DNA from: Limnephilus marmoratus
Taxonomy: Eukaryota > Arthropoda > Insecta > Trichoptera > Limnephilidae
DNA length: 64,000 bases
Reading direction: 5' to 3'
Assembly: GCA_917880885.1 (NCBI GenBank)
Contig: OU862913.1
Coordinates: 46,037,460-46,101,459 of the forward strand
Positions within the stretch are counted from its first letter, which is position 1. Each line of letters opens with the position of its first letter. Made by a program: the position numbers and the translations under genes. Shown here piece by piece: positions 23,285 through 33,530 of this stretch. A model generated the notes under the pieces. It was not told the origin of the DNA and did not search any database. It was given only the letters and a program-made list of their open reading frames with translations.

Positions 23285-24430
23285 AAGTATTGGTATGTTT
23301 TTATACCTATACGTAATTATTTAAATCTTCGTGTAAAAATACCTATTTATGATATTTAAAACAATTATAAGAATAAGAACATTGAATGAGCTTTTGTTTT
23401 AAGCACATTTAATGCGTAGTATCGGTATGTTTATTAACCTTTACGTAATTATTTAAATCTTTGTTCAAAAATACCTACTTGTGATATTTTAAAAACACAA
23501 TTATTAGAATGAGGACTGATGTATTATAATACCTAATATATGTGTCCATCCACCAAATCTTAGTAAAAGCATTATTCTACTTCAGATACTTACATAAAAC
23601 AAGCCAACAAATAGAAATGAAGGAGTTTTAATTTTCGGTATATTTAGTTCCTAAAATATCCGTTTGTTTATCAACCAAATTTGCATGTAATTATTTGACT
23701 TATGATATATAATACAAGTCAATTATTAAAATAAGGAAATCAAGGAGATTCCTAAAATATTTGTATATTTATCAGCCAAATCTTCGTGTAAAAATTCTAC
23801 TTACGATATTTAAAACAAGGCAATTTTTCGAATAAGTACAACGAAGGAGTTTTCGTTATTGGCACATTTAGTGAGTAATAGCTTCATGTTTATCTACCTT
23901 TACCTAATTATTTAAATCTTTGTGTAAGAATACCTACTTGTAATACAAAACACAATTATTAAAATAAAGACAATGCAGGAGTTTTTTTGCTTTTAGTATC
24001 TAATATTTATGTGTTTATTTACCAAATATTCTCAGAATTCTAAATGAGATATTTAAAACATGTTTATTATTAGAATAAGGAAATAAAGAAGTTTTTGTTT
24101 TCGGTACATTTAATGCCTAAAGTATCTTATTATTTTAATCAACCAAATCTTAGTGTAACAATGAAAACATTTTATGGTATATTTAGTGCCAAAGATCAGT
24201 TGTATTTGTGTACCTATAAATAGCTTAATATTGAAATCTTCATGGCAGAATTGTACACCGAATGACAATGAAAGCATTTCTATTATTTTATACATTGAGT
24301 GCCTCATATTTCTTATGTGTTTGTTTATTTCTTACCTATTCGAGTTTTATTTTGTTCGAGCTTTGGATTGTCAATAAAAACGTTATTACTATTCGCACAT
24401 TTTTAATGATTAGGTATCCCATTCATTTGA
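23285..24430. repeat. Degenerate tandem repeat, about nine units of 100-130 bp
   Basis: Units share GTATCGGTATGTTTAT, TACGTAATTATTTAAATCTT, ATACCTACTTGTGATATTT and AATTATTAGAATAAGGA in the same order. Starts are near 23287, 23418, 23533, 23650, 23752, 23875, 24001 and 24117. Overlapping short frames here are not coding. Confidence 0.65.
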
Positions 24431-24783
24431 CTTTTTTTTACCTAGATCCATTTCCAGTTCGTTTATTTCAGCGCCTTTTGTAATCCTTCTAATAATTTGG
24501 CCCAACTAAGTGGTACCTCAAAATACTGGAATACATTTGTTATGAAGCCAAAAATGTGGTTAGTGGTCAGGATTGTTTTATGACCTCTTTTTTTTACAAG
24601 TCTGTATTGTGTAATAGACGTTAATCACATCCCATGTGTTCGAACATAGGATCATTTTTACAAAGAACTCGTCGTCTATTGTTAATACATTTATAAAGAA
24701 CTTGTAGCTATCTATTGTGTTTCAAAATCCTTCGAGTTAACTTTTTATTTTAAAATGTTGGATACTACACTTCTGTTATCACA

Positions 24784-25315
24784 CGACGGACTCCTGTGGT
24801 CGAGGGATGAGACTCTCAACTAGCGATCCGGATGTCGCAAATTTCAATCCCATCGTGCACAAGTAATTTTTATTTTGGTAGATTTGTTTATTTTGGGGGG
24901 CGGGTATGGGTACCGCCGTCCCGGTAACCATTTATTGGATAACCACCATCTCTGCCATAGGTCACCCCGAGTGGTTCGCTACGTTAGGTGACTTAGCAAG
25001 GGTGCCCGGGTTCATGGGGTGAAGTTCGTTCAGGTCTTGGCGGCGGATACGACTGCCCACCTGTTGCGTGGCGAGAGAGAGACTGGTTAAGGGAGGCTTT
25101 TTGACCTTTCCAGCCGGACTCTCCCGACTCTCGCCTTGCACCGCAATTGGAGAGATAGATTCATACGTCCGTCACTCCCGGACACACTGACCCCCAGATT
25201 CCTACCCACCCCTCTACCCTTTTTCTTCCCAAATTTCCTATCCTTACATTCCTTATAAAGACTCCTCCAAAGTGAAATTATTTTCCTCAGGGGCACCTGT
25301 GTGGAGCTTATCTAA
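24784..25315 (+). mobile_element. SINE-like F2 repeat with tRNA-derived head
   Basis: The head (24784-24862) has TGTGGTCGAGGGATGAGAC as A-box region and AATTTCAATCCC as a worn B box. It resembles the head of the SINE at 56728-57077. The body starts GGGCGGGTATGGGTACCGCC, continues through GGTGACTTAGCAAGGGTGCC, and ends with TTATTTTCCTCAGGGG. Other copies: 25875-26660, 61216-61680 and 62976-63657. Confidence 0.6.
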
Positions 25316-25393
25316 AAATGTATATACATATTTCACAACTTTAACCATTAAAAAAACGTACGTGTAGGTATATGTGTTTTTTTATGTTTAAAT

Positions 25394-25655
25394 AGTGAAA
25401 TAACACAAATCAATAAAAAAATATATAGGTACATATAAATAAATATACATGCTGTATTTGCGACACGTTCCAGAGTGGAAGATACTCTCAGTATCACCCT
25501 GATGTAAGACCGCCATTTCGAATTGAAGCATTGCTTGAAATGGCTTTAGCCGTGGTTGTTGACTCGATCTGAATAGCCAGGTACTTACCAACCTTCATAA
25601 CTGCATCCTCTTCCCGCTACATCCAGCCTCACAAAATTGGGTATGCTATGTATAG
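25394..25655 (+). repeat. SINE S1, rearranged body copy
   Basis: 25448-25655 matches the S1 body in + orientation (CCAGAGTGGAAGATACTCTC, GAATAGCCAGGTACTT). The preceding 25394-25420 (GTGAAATAACACAAAT) is S1 sequence in the opposite orientation, so the copy is inverted internally. Confidence 0.6.
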
Positions 25656-25874
25656 CCTGACTTGGTCCAGGCGGTTGGGAGCGGTTGGGACTCTTGTGCA
25701 GAATTAACATAAAAATAAAGTCACGTAAATCAATCCAACCTTTCGGGTCTGATCATACTAAATCTCCGATTTATATGCCGTAATAAATATGATAAAAATA
25801 ATACGAGTATATTATATTATATGGATAATTTGAATAGCATTGTTTTAGTGCAAAAACGCTTTACAATAATATGT

Positions 25875-26660
25875 TCTCAGGGCCTACGAGGGGATGCTGT
25901 GTGGAGGGTCTTTTTGAGGAAAAGAAGAATAGGAAGTTCTAGGATGGAAATAGGAATGAGGGGTGGGTAGGAATCTGGGGGTTAGTGTGTATAGGAGTGA
26001 CGGACGTAAGAAACTGTCCAAACGCGGTGCAAGGCAATGGGGTCGAGAGAGTCTGGCTGGAAAGGTCTAAAGGACTCCTTCACGCAGTCTCTCTCGATCC
26101 GGCCCACCACGCAGCTAGTGGGCAGACTCATTCGCCGTCAAGACCTGGACAAACCTCACCCCATGAACCCAGGCACTCCTGCTAAGTCACCAAACGTAGC
26201 TAACCACTTGGGGAGACCTTTTCACAGCTCCAAACAGGAGGCCCTGAGGAAAATAATTCCCCACAGGACCTATGTCATTTTTAGGAAGGAAGTAGAGTAA
26301 GTTGTGGGAAGAAAAAGGTATGAGGGGTGGGTAGGAATCTGGGAGTCAGTGTGTCAAGGAGTGACGCACGTATGAATCAATCCCTCCCCACTGCGGGTAA
26401 AGCGATATTCCGAGAGTCCTGCTGGAGAGGTCTACAGATCTTCCTCAACCAGTCTTTCCCGATCCGGCCTGCCACGCAGTTTGTGGGCAGATGCAAACGT
26501 CGTAAGGATCCAGACAAAACTCACAACGAGACAGAATCCGGCCACCCCTGCTAAGTCACCAAACGTAGCGAACCACTTGGGGTGACCTATGGCAGAGGTG
26601 TTGGTTATCCAATAAATGGTTCCCGGATCGGCGGTACCCATACCCGCCTCTCAAATAATA
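25875..26660 (-). mobile_element. Two F2 repeat copies in tandem
   Basis: Copy one (26660-26300) begins, on the - strand, GAGGCGGGTATGGGTACCGC. Copy two (26250-25875) lacks that start. Both contain the GGTGACTTAGCAG region and the CCCACCCCTCAT region. Open frames through them on both strands have no known counterpart and are not called as genes. Confidence 0.6.
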
Positions 26661-27893
26661 ACTAATAAACGTAGGACCTATCTGATGACTAACGGTTGAC
26701 GACTAGCAGCCAACAATAAAACACGCCTGAAACATTATTTAATAAGTATAATTGTCTGAAACGTACGTTTTTATTGATGATTTTACGATGTTATTATTTT
26801 ACAAAAACTTAATCTTGAAACTTGTTTCCCGACCAAGAAACAAATTATTTCTAAAAAATTGTCGAATGTTATAAGAAACTATTTAAAAATCACACACGAA
26901 TATTTAGGTCTCACCGCGAAAACATAGGACACATAAGCTTAATCCATAAGTATCTATCAAAGTTCAATGAATTGAAATGCTTTCCGATCTCCCTGTAATA
27001 CCAAGCACGTTAGATAAAGTAACTTCACGCAAGAGTTCGCGCTCTTGTCTAACATCCAGTGTCCTTTGTCCAATATCCAACTTTCGCAAACAAGAATTCG
27101 TCACTTTGGCCAACATCCAAATTAAAAACGTGTTTTCTGCGTAATTTTATATATTTAGAACATATTGTACTTAAAAAAAACAATTCGTAATACTTTAAAA
27201 CATTTTAGTATACTTACAATTTAGCTAATTTAACTTTATATGCCTTTTTCGTAAAAAAAACTTTAAAGCGCTGTTTCTCACGATTTACGTTTTGGTCTGT
27301 TGGAGTAAAACGAACTAAAGCGACGATCTCTGCGAACGTGTCATCTCGATTCCAAACACATAATATCACCCACACTGTTTCACCCAAGCTTTTAAATCAA
27401 TGGTTCCAAGCTTGTCAAAGTTATTGGTTTCTGTGCTGTTATATTGCTGATATTTTCTACCCGAGTAAATAACGCAGTTCATATTGCATTATTTGGACTC
27501 ACTCGACTAAGCTTAACTTACGCGTAGGTAATCGAAATGCTAATATTACTCTGGCTATGAATTATTCAAACTAAGAGTTTTAATTAACTAAACATTAACA
27601 CTGACTAACATTAAGCTCAACTAACACTAAATATATAGTTTAACACCGAGTATTAATTTCACTGACCGACCCAATCAATCTAAAAGCGCAAGACTGTGTA
27701 ATAAAGACGATACACACTTTCTGTCAATGGCTTTGTCAAGGTCAACGTTTGACACACACCTTAACTTAATATTTCTGTCTTAAATAAACGTACTAATAAA
27801 TTAAATACCCAAATGCTCGCAAAGAAGGTCCGCTTTTCAATGTAAACTTTTTTCAGTTATCTTCGCATAAAAGGACGCTCTAACAACAGTGCC
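26661..27893. other. AT-rich 5' flank of ZNF-C
   Basis: No coding frame was seen. It holds the right copy of the 33-bp inverted repeat. The last 60 bases before the start codon contain TTTTTTCAG (about 27848-27856), so a 5' untranslated exon could be spliced in. Confidence 0.4.
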
Positions 27894-28044
27894 ATGGATC
27901 TTCCAAACCCAAACCAAGTGAACGCTTCCATCAAGACGGAACCAGGGTCCCAGGAAGAAGGCGCAGGTGAAATAGACATACCTTATTTGGAACTAGTTAT
28001 CGACCTCCCGAATGTAAAGAAGGAATGTTTACAGTTTGCGGAGA
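27894..28044 (+). CDS. ZNF-C exon 1, start exon with acidic module
   Basis: The ATG is in a good context (GTGCCATGG). The peptide begins MDLPNPNQVNASIKTEPG, then PYLELVIDLPNVKKECLQ. It parallels ZNF-B exon 1 closely, including two psi-K-x-E motifs (IKTE, VKKE). The donor GAGA|GTACTC leaves phase 1 and matches exon 2 at 34291. The 6.2-kb intron that follows is filled with an errantivirus-like provirus and Penelope-like elements. Read-through would end at 28169 in unrelated sequence. Confidence 0.65.
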
Positions 28045-28215
28045 GTACTCCGACAGCCATTATGTTTATTGATTGCTATATTGAGATATTCGGATTCCTG
28101 TCCATTACGGAATGTAACGTAGCCAAGACTAAAGGCGTTAACATACTTGCTTGTCGTGGCGTGTCGTGACTACAAATTAACCAATCATCGTCGTGGCTTG
28201 TCGACACGCCACGAC

Positions 28216-28689
28216 CTAAAAATATGTCTCTAACCATAATAAATGTATGTGAGGGAGTCGGACTCCGGGTGTCGGTAGAGACGGGAGAGATGAAATGAAA
28301 GGCAGTCGGTCGATGTAGTCAGTCTTTATTGTGCTACATAGCGGTAGTCAATGAGCCAGGGATGTAGACGGATGAGTAAACAGTGATGGTGCGCCGTATG
28401 ATGTGATGATGGTCAGGAAGCTGCAGTGGTGAAGATCACGTCTCTTCAGATCACTAGCGTGTTGCTCTACACCAGAGTGGTAGAGGATGACCAATTCCAA
28501 GCGGTCGCTCAACATCATGAGGACGGAGATGACGGCTGTGACTTCGGTAAGCTGGAGTCACTCGCAGGGCAGGAAGAAGACCTTGTGAGGCGGTGAGGAA
28601 AATCTCTGCGGTAGGGAAGCGTGACAGGCTTCGGATTGCCGGAGATCGGGTTGCACCCCGAACAGAATGCGCGGCGGGCTTTTGTGTTG
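28216..28689. other. Unassigned GC-richer stretch left of the provirus
   Basis: A - strand frame (28454-28723) is open but resembles nothing known and runs into the LTR. Together with 33531-34057 it is the sequence the provirus inserted into. It could be part of an older LTR or DNA element. Confidence 0.35.
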
Positions 28690-28693
28690 CGGG

Positions 28694-29030
28694 AGTTAAC
28701 TTGTGATGGTTTTCTTTAAACACCAGACACGTAAAATGAATATTCGATTAACTTAATTTATTTATTTAAATAATAAACAGTACAGTGAGTGATTACAGTT
28801 TCAATTTGGAGAATCTAGCAACAATGGGCGTGTAGTCCCTTTAATGATAAGTTAAAGATAAGCCTTCGTTAGCAGTGATCTCTTTTATAGGAGCAGACGG
28901 CCGGGGTCCATTGTAGCTGATAACGTTTATTGTTTGTTTGTTACTCTACGTTGTCAGATTGGGTGCAGCACCGGATGAGTGGCTCGTTCAGTGTTATCTT
29001 CAGGTCGGTCGGCTTCTTGATTAGGTGATA
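28694..29030 (-). repeat. 3' LTR of the errantivirus-like provirus
   Basis: It matches 33185-33526 over its full length with several substitutions and small indels. A purine-rich tract (AAGGGAGGAGT on the - strand) directly precedes it at about 29028-29040, as expected for the plus-strand primer. Confidence 0.75.
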
Positions 29031-29335
29031 CTCCTCCCTTAAATTCAAACTCCTCTTCTTTTTGATGAGGCGTTTGATGATTTTCCATACGACGAGTGTA
29101 GCTACGGCGATAATGCAGCCACTGGTCAGTGATATGTGTAGCCTCCTTTCAAGTGGATTTGCGAAAGGAATAATTACTTCTTGCATTTGCATTTTTGAAA
29201 GTTCTTGAATTTGGATTGGTTGAAGTTTTAAAACGTGTAGTTTTCCTTGGTGCATTCATCTAAGGTCCTTGTTGCATATATTCATGGTGTCGGTCATCTC
29301 TTGGCATCTGTCGACTAAAAATAATAATTCTTCAA
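28941..29335 (-). pseudogene. Envelope-like C-terminal fragment
   Basis: The - strand frame ends with a hydrophobic segment (GCIIAVATLVVWKII) followed by a basic tail, the layout of the transmembrane anchor of insect errantiviral envelope proteins, and runs into the LTR. Upstream, about 29260-29335 adds a few more codons in frame before a stop. The signal peptide, fusion part and most of the ectodomain are absent. No product is expected. Confidence 0.6.
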
Positions 29336-29867
29336 AATTAGTCTTGGGAGGGATACGGGTATAAGGTAGTTATTATCGGAATATTTGAAAATAATCATAA
29401 AAAAATTTTTTCACAGAGTCAGCGTTATTACCAGGTGCAATTTTCTTTCTGATCGAACTAATTTTACTTGTAGTAAACGCTGGGGCAAATTTAAAATTTT
29501 CTGATGGCACTTGTCGCCTATTTATGTTTATAATTATGATAAGACAATTTGGTACAATAACAATAACGTACTATAATGATAAGAACATTTGGTTATGGGA
29601 AATATTTGAGTTTTGAATAATAGTCTTGCATTATACAAGAGGTCAGAGATAACCTATAATTATTAAAATTTATTTAATCCTTTAACTCGTTTAAGTCGTT
29701 ATCGTCTAAATTACCAGTAAGGGCGTTGATAATAGCCAATAACGAGTCCTCACTTCGTTCGCTTACTTAGTTTACATAATCAATATTTACTTACGACTTC
29801 TGTTTGTACGGGCTAGACTTTTATTTTTTTCTTCAAATTTAGCAAATTCACTTTGTGGCACCATTTT
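29336..29867. other. Eroded provirus interior
   Basis: AT-rich, with no open frame of use. It lies where pol end and env start would be expected on the - strand. Confidence 0.4.
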
Positions 29868-29922
29868 ATTAATGAAATAATTAAAAACACTTGGTTTTTA
29901 CCACAATAAACTTTATTTAAAA

Positions 29923-29961
29923 GTCAACATGTTTCAAGAACGATGTTCTCTTCATCAGGAC
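29923..29961 (-). ncRNA. Hammerhead-like motif, inverted arm of Penelope 2
   Basis: Exact reverse-complement copy of the motif at 30948-30986. Confidence 0.4.
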
Positions 29962-30332
29962 ATATAATGTACTAAAACCAAATGATCAAACATAGAAGAC
30001 AGGTGTGGGTAGAAATGGAATTAGTGGGGGAGGAGTGAGGTGGAAAGGGGCGGTGTTTAGAAGAGCAACAAGGGGGAGGGGGGGTAGGGAAGAGGTGGAA
30101 AGGGGGGTGCTTAGAAGAATAAAGACAAAAATTACAATGGGAATATGTTTAAGATAGGGTTATTCACAAAATTAATTTGATTGTTAATAATATTTAAATT
30201 TCTATTGACATTTTTCCTAATTTCTAATATTTCTAAAAGATCTAAGTGAAAACCACTAACGTTAGTGTGTAAAATTTTAAAACCAGTATTTATATCTGTA
30301 TATATATATATTTGTAAATCATCAAACCTCCA

Positions 30333-30737
30333 ATTTAATCATGAAAAAAATTCCTAATACAATACAGCCTGCTTTTTATACGAATAATAAATTAAAAAAT
30401 TATATTTTAAATAACAAGGATAAAGACCAAAAAATGAAAAAATCCGGAGTTTACCAATTGAATTGTAATGACTGCAATCATTTTTATGTAAGTAGGTAAA
30501 ACTTGCAGAAATTTTGAAACGAGGATTAAGGAACATTTGAGATGTCTAAATAGCAATAATTATTCGGAATTTGCTAACCATCTAATTGAATTTAACCATT
30601 CATTTGATATAAATACTGGTTTTAAAATTTTACACACTAACGTTAGTGGTTTTCACTTAGATCTTTTAGAAATATTAGAAATTAGGAAAAATGTCAATAG
30701 AAATTTAAATATTATTAACAATCAATTAATTTTGTGA
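30333..30737 (+). pseudogene. GIY-YIG endonuclease fragment of Penelope 2
   Basis: The frame reads KKSGVYQLNCNDCNHFYV, then breaks at about 30500 (stop and shift). It resumes CRNFETRIKEHLRCL and ends IRKNVNRNLNIINNQLIL with TGA 30735-30737. GVYxLxCxxC, YV and the R-x-x-EH helix are the GIY-YIG signs. The RT domain is absent. Confidence 0.7.
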
Positions 30738-30947
30738 ATAACCCTATCTTAAACATATTCCCATTGTAATTTTTGTCTTTGTTCTTCTAAGCACCCCCCT
30801 TTCCACCTCTTCCCCCCCCCCCCCCCCCCCCTCCCCCTTGTTGCTCTTCTAAACACCGCCCCTTTCCACCTCACTCCTCCCCCACTAATTCCATTTCTAC
30901 CCACACCTGTCTTCTATGTTTGATCATTTGGTTTTAGTACATTATAT

Positions 30948-30986
30948 GTCCTGATGAAGAGAACATCGTTCTTGAAACATGTTGAC
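30948..30986 (+). ncRNA. Hammerhead-ribozyme-like motif, Penelope 2
   Basis: GTC, CTGATGA (30951-30957), stem GAGAAC/GTTCTT with loop ATC, GAAA (30974-30977), CATGTT, then GAC pairing with GTC. Stem II and stem I differ in sequence from Penelope 1 but keep pairing. Confidence 0.45.
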
Positions 30987-31042
30987 TTTTAAATAAAGTT
31001 TATTGTGGTAAAAACAAAGTGTTTTTAATTATTTCATTAATT

Positions 31043-31638
31043 TTATTTTTTATTTTATTTCGACCTTTGTAGATCATTTCTTGTAAAGTTTTATGATTCC
31101 TAATGTGTTGGGCAACATAATCTTGAGTGATAGTGGATTCTAAGGGTTCCAAAACCGGGTATCTATTATATTTAGTTTGTTGACATATTTGCATGTTTTG
31201 AGATATGCCGTAATTTTGTGGCGCATTTGTGAAAAGTAATATTTTATTTTTATTTTTGTCAAAGGAACTTTTAATCCGATGTGTCGTTGATTTTCTACGT
31301 GAGTTAAATGTATTATATTATATTCTTCTTCTTTACTGGCAGGTTCAATTTTTATATTGGTATAACGAATTAATTTCAAGGAACTCTTATCGATGTTCTT
31401 TATATAGCTTTCGCTTAACTTTTCGTACATAAAATTGTCTTCAATTATTACAGCGTATTTATTCTTATCACAACATTGTTCTATAAATTGGACGAACGTA
31501 TTACTTGCATCATCTGGGGGTATGTACCAGATATGGTCTTTCTTCCAGAAAGGGGTTATAACGGTTCCTTCATGGCTAGTTCTCTGGTGCGCTGTTTGTA
31601 CCGTAAAAGATTCCTTTAAGTATTTACAGTAAAAAAAT
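31043..31638 (-). pseudogene. Errantiviral integrase N-terminal fragment
   Basis: The - strand gives LTHVENQRHIGLK then KIKIKYYFSQMRHKITAYL and KTCKYVN. This is the H-H-C-C zinc-binding region of a gypsy-type integrase with the last cysteine changed (CKYV). It continues ITQDYVAQHIRNHKTLQEM before ending at the Penelope insertion. The catalytic core is gone. Confidence 0.6.
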
Positions 31639-31702
31639 ATTTTTGTTTTGAAAAGTTTTATTTTTCGATGTACATTTGTTACTTTTAATTTTAAATTTTT
31701 TT

Positions 31703-31738
31703 GCTACCGGTTTCGACACGTCCGTGTCATTGACGAGC
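31703..31738 (-). ncRNA. Hammerhead-like tail motif 3, left arm
   Basis: Inverted copy of 31996-32031. The core is CGTCAATGA instead of CTGATGA, so it is likely a degenerate form. Confidence 0.3.
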
Positions 31739-31995
31739 AAACTTAAAACTAACTTAAAAATTCTATACAAGTACACAATTAGTTAGGCGGGGGTAGTGGG
31801 AGGGGGGAATTTGGTGGAGGGGGAGGACGGTGGGAGGAGTCCAAATGTCCAAAATTCCAAAATTCCAGTCAATGTTTCCATGTAATTTTGACTCCTCCCA
31901 CCGTCCCCCCCCCCCTCCACCAAATCCCCCCCTCCCACTACCCCCGCCTAATTAATTGTGTACTTGTATAGAATTTTTAAGTTAGTTTTAAGTTT

Positions 31996-32031
31996 GCTCG
32001 TCAATGACACGGACGTGTCGAAACCGGTAGC
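31996..32031 (+). ncRNA. Hammerhead-like tail motif 3, right arm
   Basis: GCTCGTCAATGACACGGACG then TGTCGAAACCGGTAGC. A stem GACAC/GTGTC precedes GAAA; GCT at the left can pair with AGC at the right. The core deviates from consensus. Confidence 0.3.
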
Positions 32032-32179
32032 AAAAAAATTTTAAACTAAAAGTAACAAATGTACATCGAAAAATAAAACTTTTCAAAACAAAAATGTCTA
32101 GAAATTGTTACATAGTCAGTGCCCAAGAAATACAAAAAAAAAATAGTAAAAAAATAGTTTATTATACAAATCGCATGTC

Positions 32180-32235
32180 ATGAATGATTTCGTACTGCCG
32201 GTGTCTATAATATTTTAATTCCTAGGGGTGCTCTA
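32180..32235 (-). pseudogene. Errantiviral protease relic
   Basis: The - strand reads IIDTGSTKSF, the aspartic-protease active-site motif D-T-G-S of gypsy-type elements, with stops on both sides. Confidence 0.5.
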
Positions 32236-32272
32236 ACAAACGGCAGACCACAATTTATATTGTGTAAATGGA

Positions 32273-32839
32273 TTATGGGCGTGCAGTTTCTGCTTCTACC
32301 TCGTGAAAATCCTCAGGATATTCCGTGTGGAATGACTCCTGAGCCATGCAACCATTTCCTAAATTATTGATGGGTCCTCCATCTTGGCGACGATGAGGTG
32401 CAGTGCGCATGCTGACATCCTCATGTCTATTATAATTATTATATGGGCGCGGTTCAAAAATATTATTTTCATTTCCAAAGCGGGGTTCATAATAGGGCTG
32501 ACGCGGCGAATACGAATTATTTTGTCTATGTGTGAGGTTTTCATTAAAGTTTAACGAAACTGTCTTACATAACGAAATTGTCTTACTATCGCCACATTCT
32601 TTTTTTAAGATTTCAAATATATTTTCTACGGTAAGATCATGGTCGTGCATTGGAATTACTTGAAGGGCTTTACCTTTCAACTTTGAAATAATTTTTTCTA
32701 AGTTATCCGGCGTATTACCATTTCTCGATAAAAAGCCTCTAGCCGACTTAATAAAAAAATATAGCTCATCTTGAGACCCATGGTACTCAAAGATGGAGTC
32801 CGAGCATGACGCGGAAATACAGTGACTTGGTAGTGACAT
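32273..32839 (-). pseudogene. Errantiviral Gag fragment
   Basis: An open frame of 188 codons from ATG 32839. It has FEYHGSQDELYFFIKSARGF and an ENIFEILKKECGD helix like the capsid region of errantiviral Gag, then an Asn/Arg/Tyr-rich C-terminal part. It is about half the usual Gag length, so an internal deletion is likely. Its start lies 330 bp downstream of the primer site. Confidence 0.6.
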
Positions 32840-33168
32840 TTTTAAATTAATTTGTTTAATTTAATATAATTTAACAATGCAAAAAAAATCTAATTACCTA
32901 ATACTACAAATATAACTTTCTCATGGATGAGAAAGAAAAAAATACACTCTGTCCTTCTGGATAAGGAAGGGTAAGGATCGGGCTATGGGATAGATGAAAA
33001 TTTGAAAAAGTGTACTCACAATATGTAAATTTTCAGCGTTTTCTTCATGGTATCTTGATGATGTTAACGATTTGTGGGTTCGAGACTTCAACGGGATGAA
33101 ATGATATCATCCAGAACTTTTTAGCCAGATCCAAGTATCAGGAACGCTTGGGATAGTTCTAGAAGCCT

Positions 33169-33184
33169 CCTTTGTTGGGCGCCA
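33169..33184 (-). promoter_or_regulatory. Primer binding site of the provirus
   Basis: TGGCGCCCAACAAAGG on the - strand directly follows the 5' LTR. It resembles primer sites complementary to tRNA-Lys. Confidence 0.6.
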
Positions 33185-33526
33185 GTTAACTTTTGAAGGT
33201 TTTCTTTAAACACCAGACACGTAAAATGAATATCCGATGAACTTAATTTATTTATTTAAATAATAAACAGTACAGTGAGTGATTACAGTTTCAATTTGGA
33301 GAATCTAGAAACAAGGGGCGTGTAGTCCCTTTAATGATAAGTTGAAGATTAGCCTTCGTTAGCAGTCCGTGATCTCTTTTATAGGAGCTGACGGCCGGGG
33401 TCTATTGTAGCTGATAACGTTTATTGGTTTGTTTGTTACTCGTACGTTGTCAGATTAGGTGCAGCACCGGATGGGTGGCTCGTTCAGTGTTATCTTCAGG
33501 TCGGTCGGCTTCTTGATTAGGTGACA
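33185..33526 (-). repeat. 5' LTR of the errantivirus-like provirus
   Basis: Partner of 28694-29030. It ends GTTAACT next to the primer site on the - strand, and the outer end TGTCACC abuts CGGG. Confidence 0.75.
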
Positions 33527-33530
33527 CGGG

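Larger units (their letters stand above)
22430..27325. mobile_element. Candidate 4.9-kb element bounded by 33-bp inverted repeats
   Basis: 22430-22462 and 27293-27325 are perfect inverted copies of a 33-bp sequence (it begins CGTCGCTTTAGTTCG at the left). Near both ends several CCAACATCCA-type motifs occur (22618-22705 and 27050-27130). The interior holds a satellite and SINE-like repeats but no transposase. It could be a non-autonomous transposon or two separate insertions of a short repeat. Confidence 0.35.
29868..31042 (+). mobile_element. Penelope-like element 2 with inverted terminal arms
   Basis: The left arm 29868-30297 is the inverted copy of the right arm 30606-31042, about 430 bp each. 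The centre and right arm encode a broken GIY-YIG domain (30333-30737). Both arms carry the 3' tail with the hammerhead-like motif. Inverted terminal copies are a known Penelope insertion form. It lies within the provirus. Confidence 0.75.
31639..32096. mobile_element. Penelope-like tail repeat 3, inverted pair
   Basis: Arms 31639-31841 and 31890-32096 are inverted copies around a 48-bp spacer. Each holds the tail TGACACGGACGTGTCGAAACCGG, of Penelope type, and a C/G-rich tract. No protein remains. Confidence 0.65.
28694..33526 (-). mobile_element. Errantivirus-like (Gypsy clade) provirus, defective
   Basis: Direct LTR-like repeats of about 340 bp lie at 28694-29030 and 33185-33526, flanked by a 4-bp duplication CGGG (28690-28693 and 33527-33530). 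On the - strand the order is 5' LTR, primer site, gag, protease, integrase N-terminus, env C-terminus, polypurine tract, 3' LTR, as expected for insect errantiviruses. Most of pol and env is deleted, and two Penelope insertions interrupt the interior. The LTRs differ at several sites, so it is older than the Gypsy element at 35700. Confidence 0.75.

Noticed and set aside
25985..26554. Overlapping frames of 66-87 residues as genes
   Set aside because: They fall in F2 repeats, in all frames and on both strands, with no known domain.
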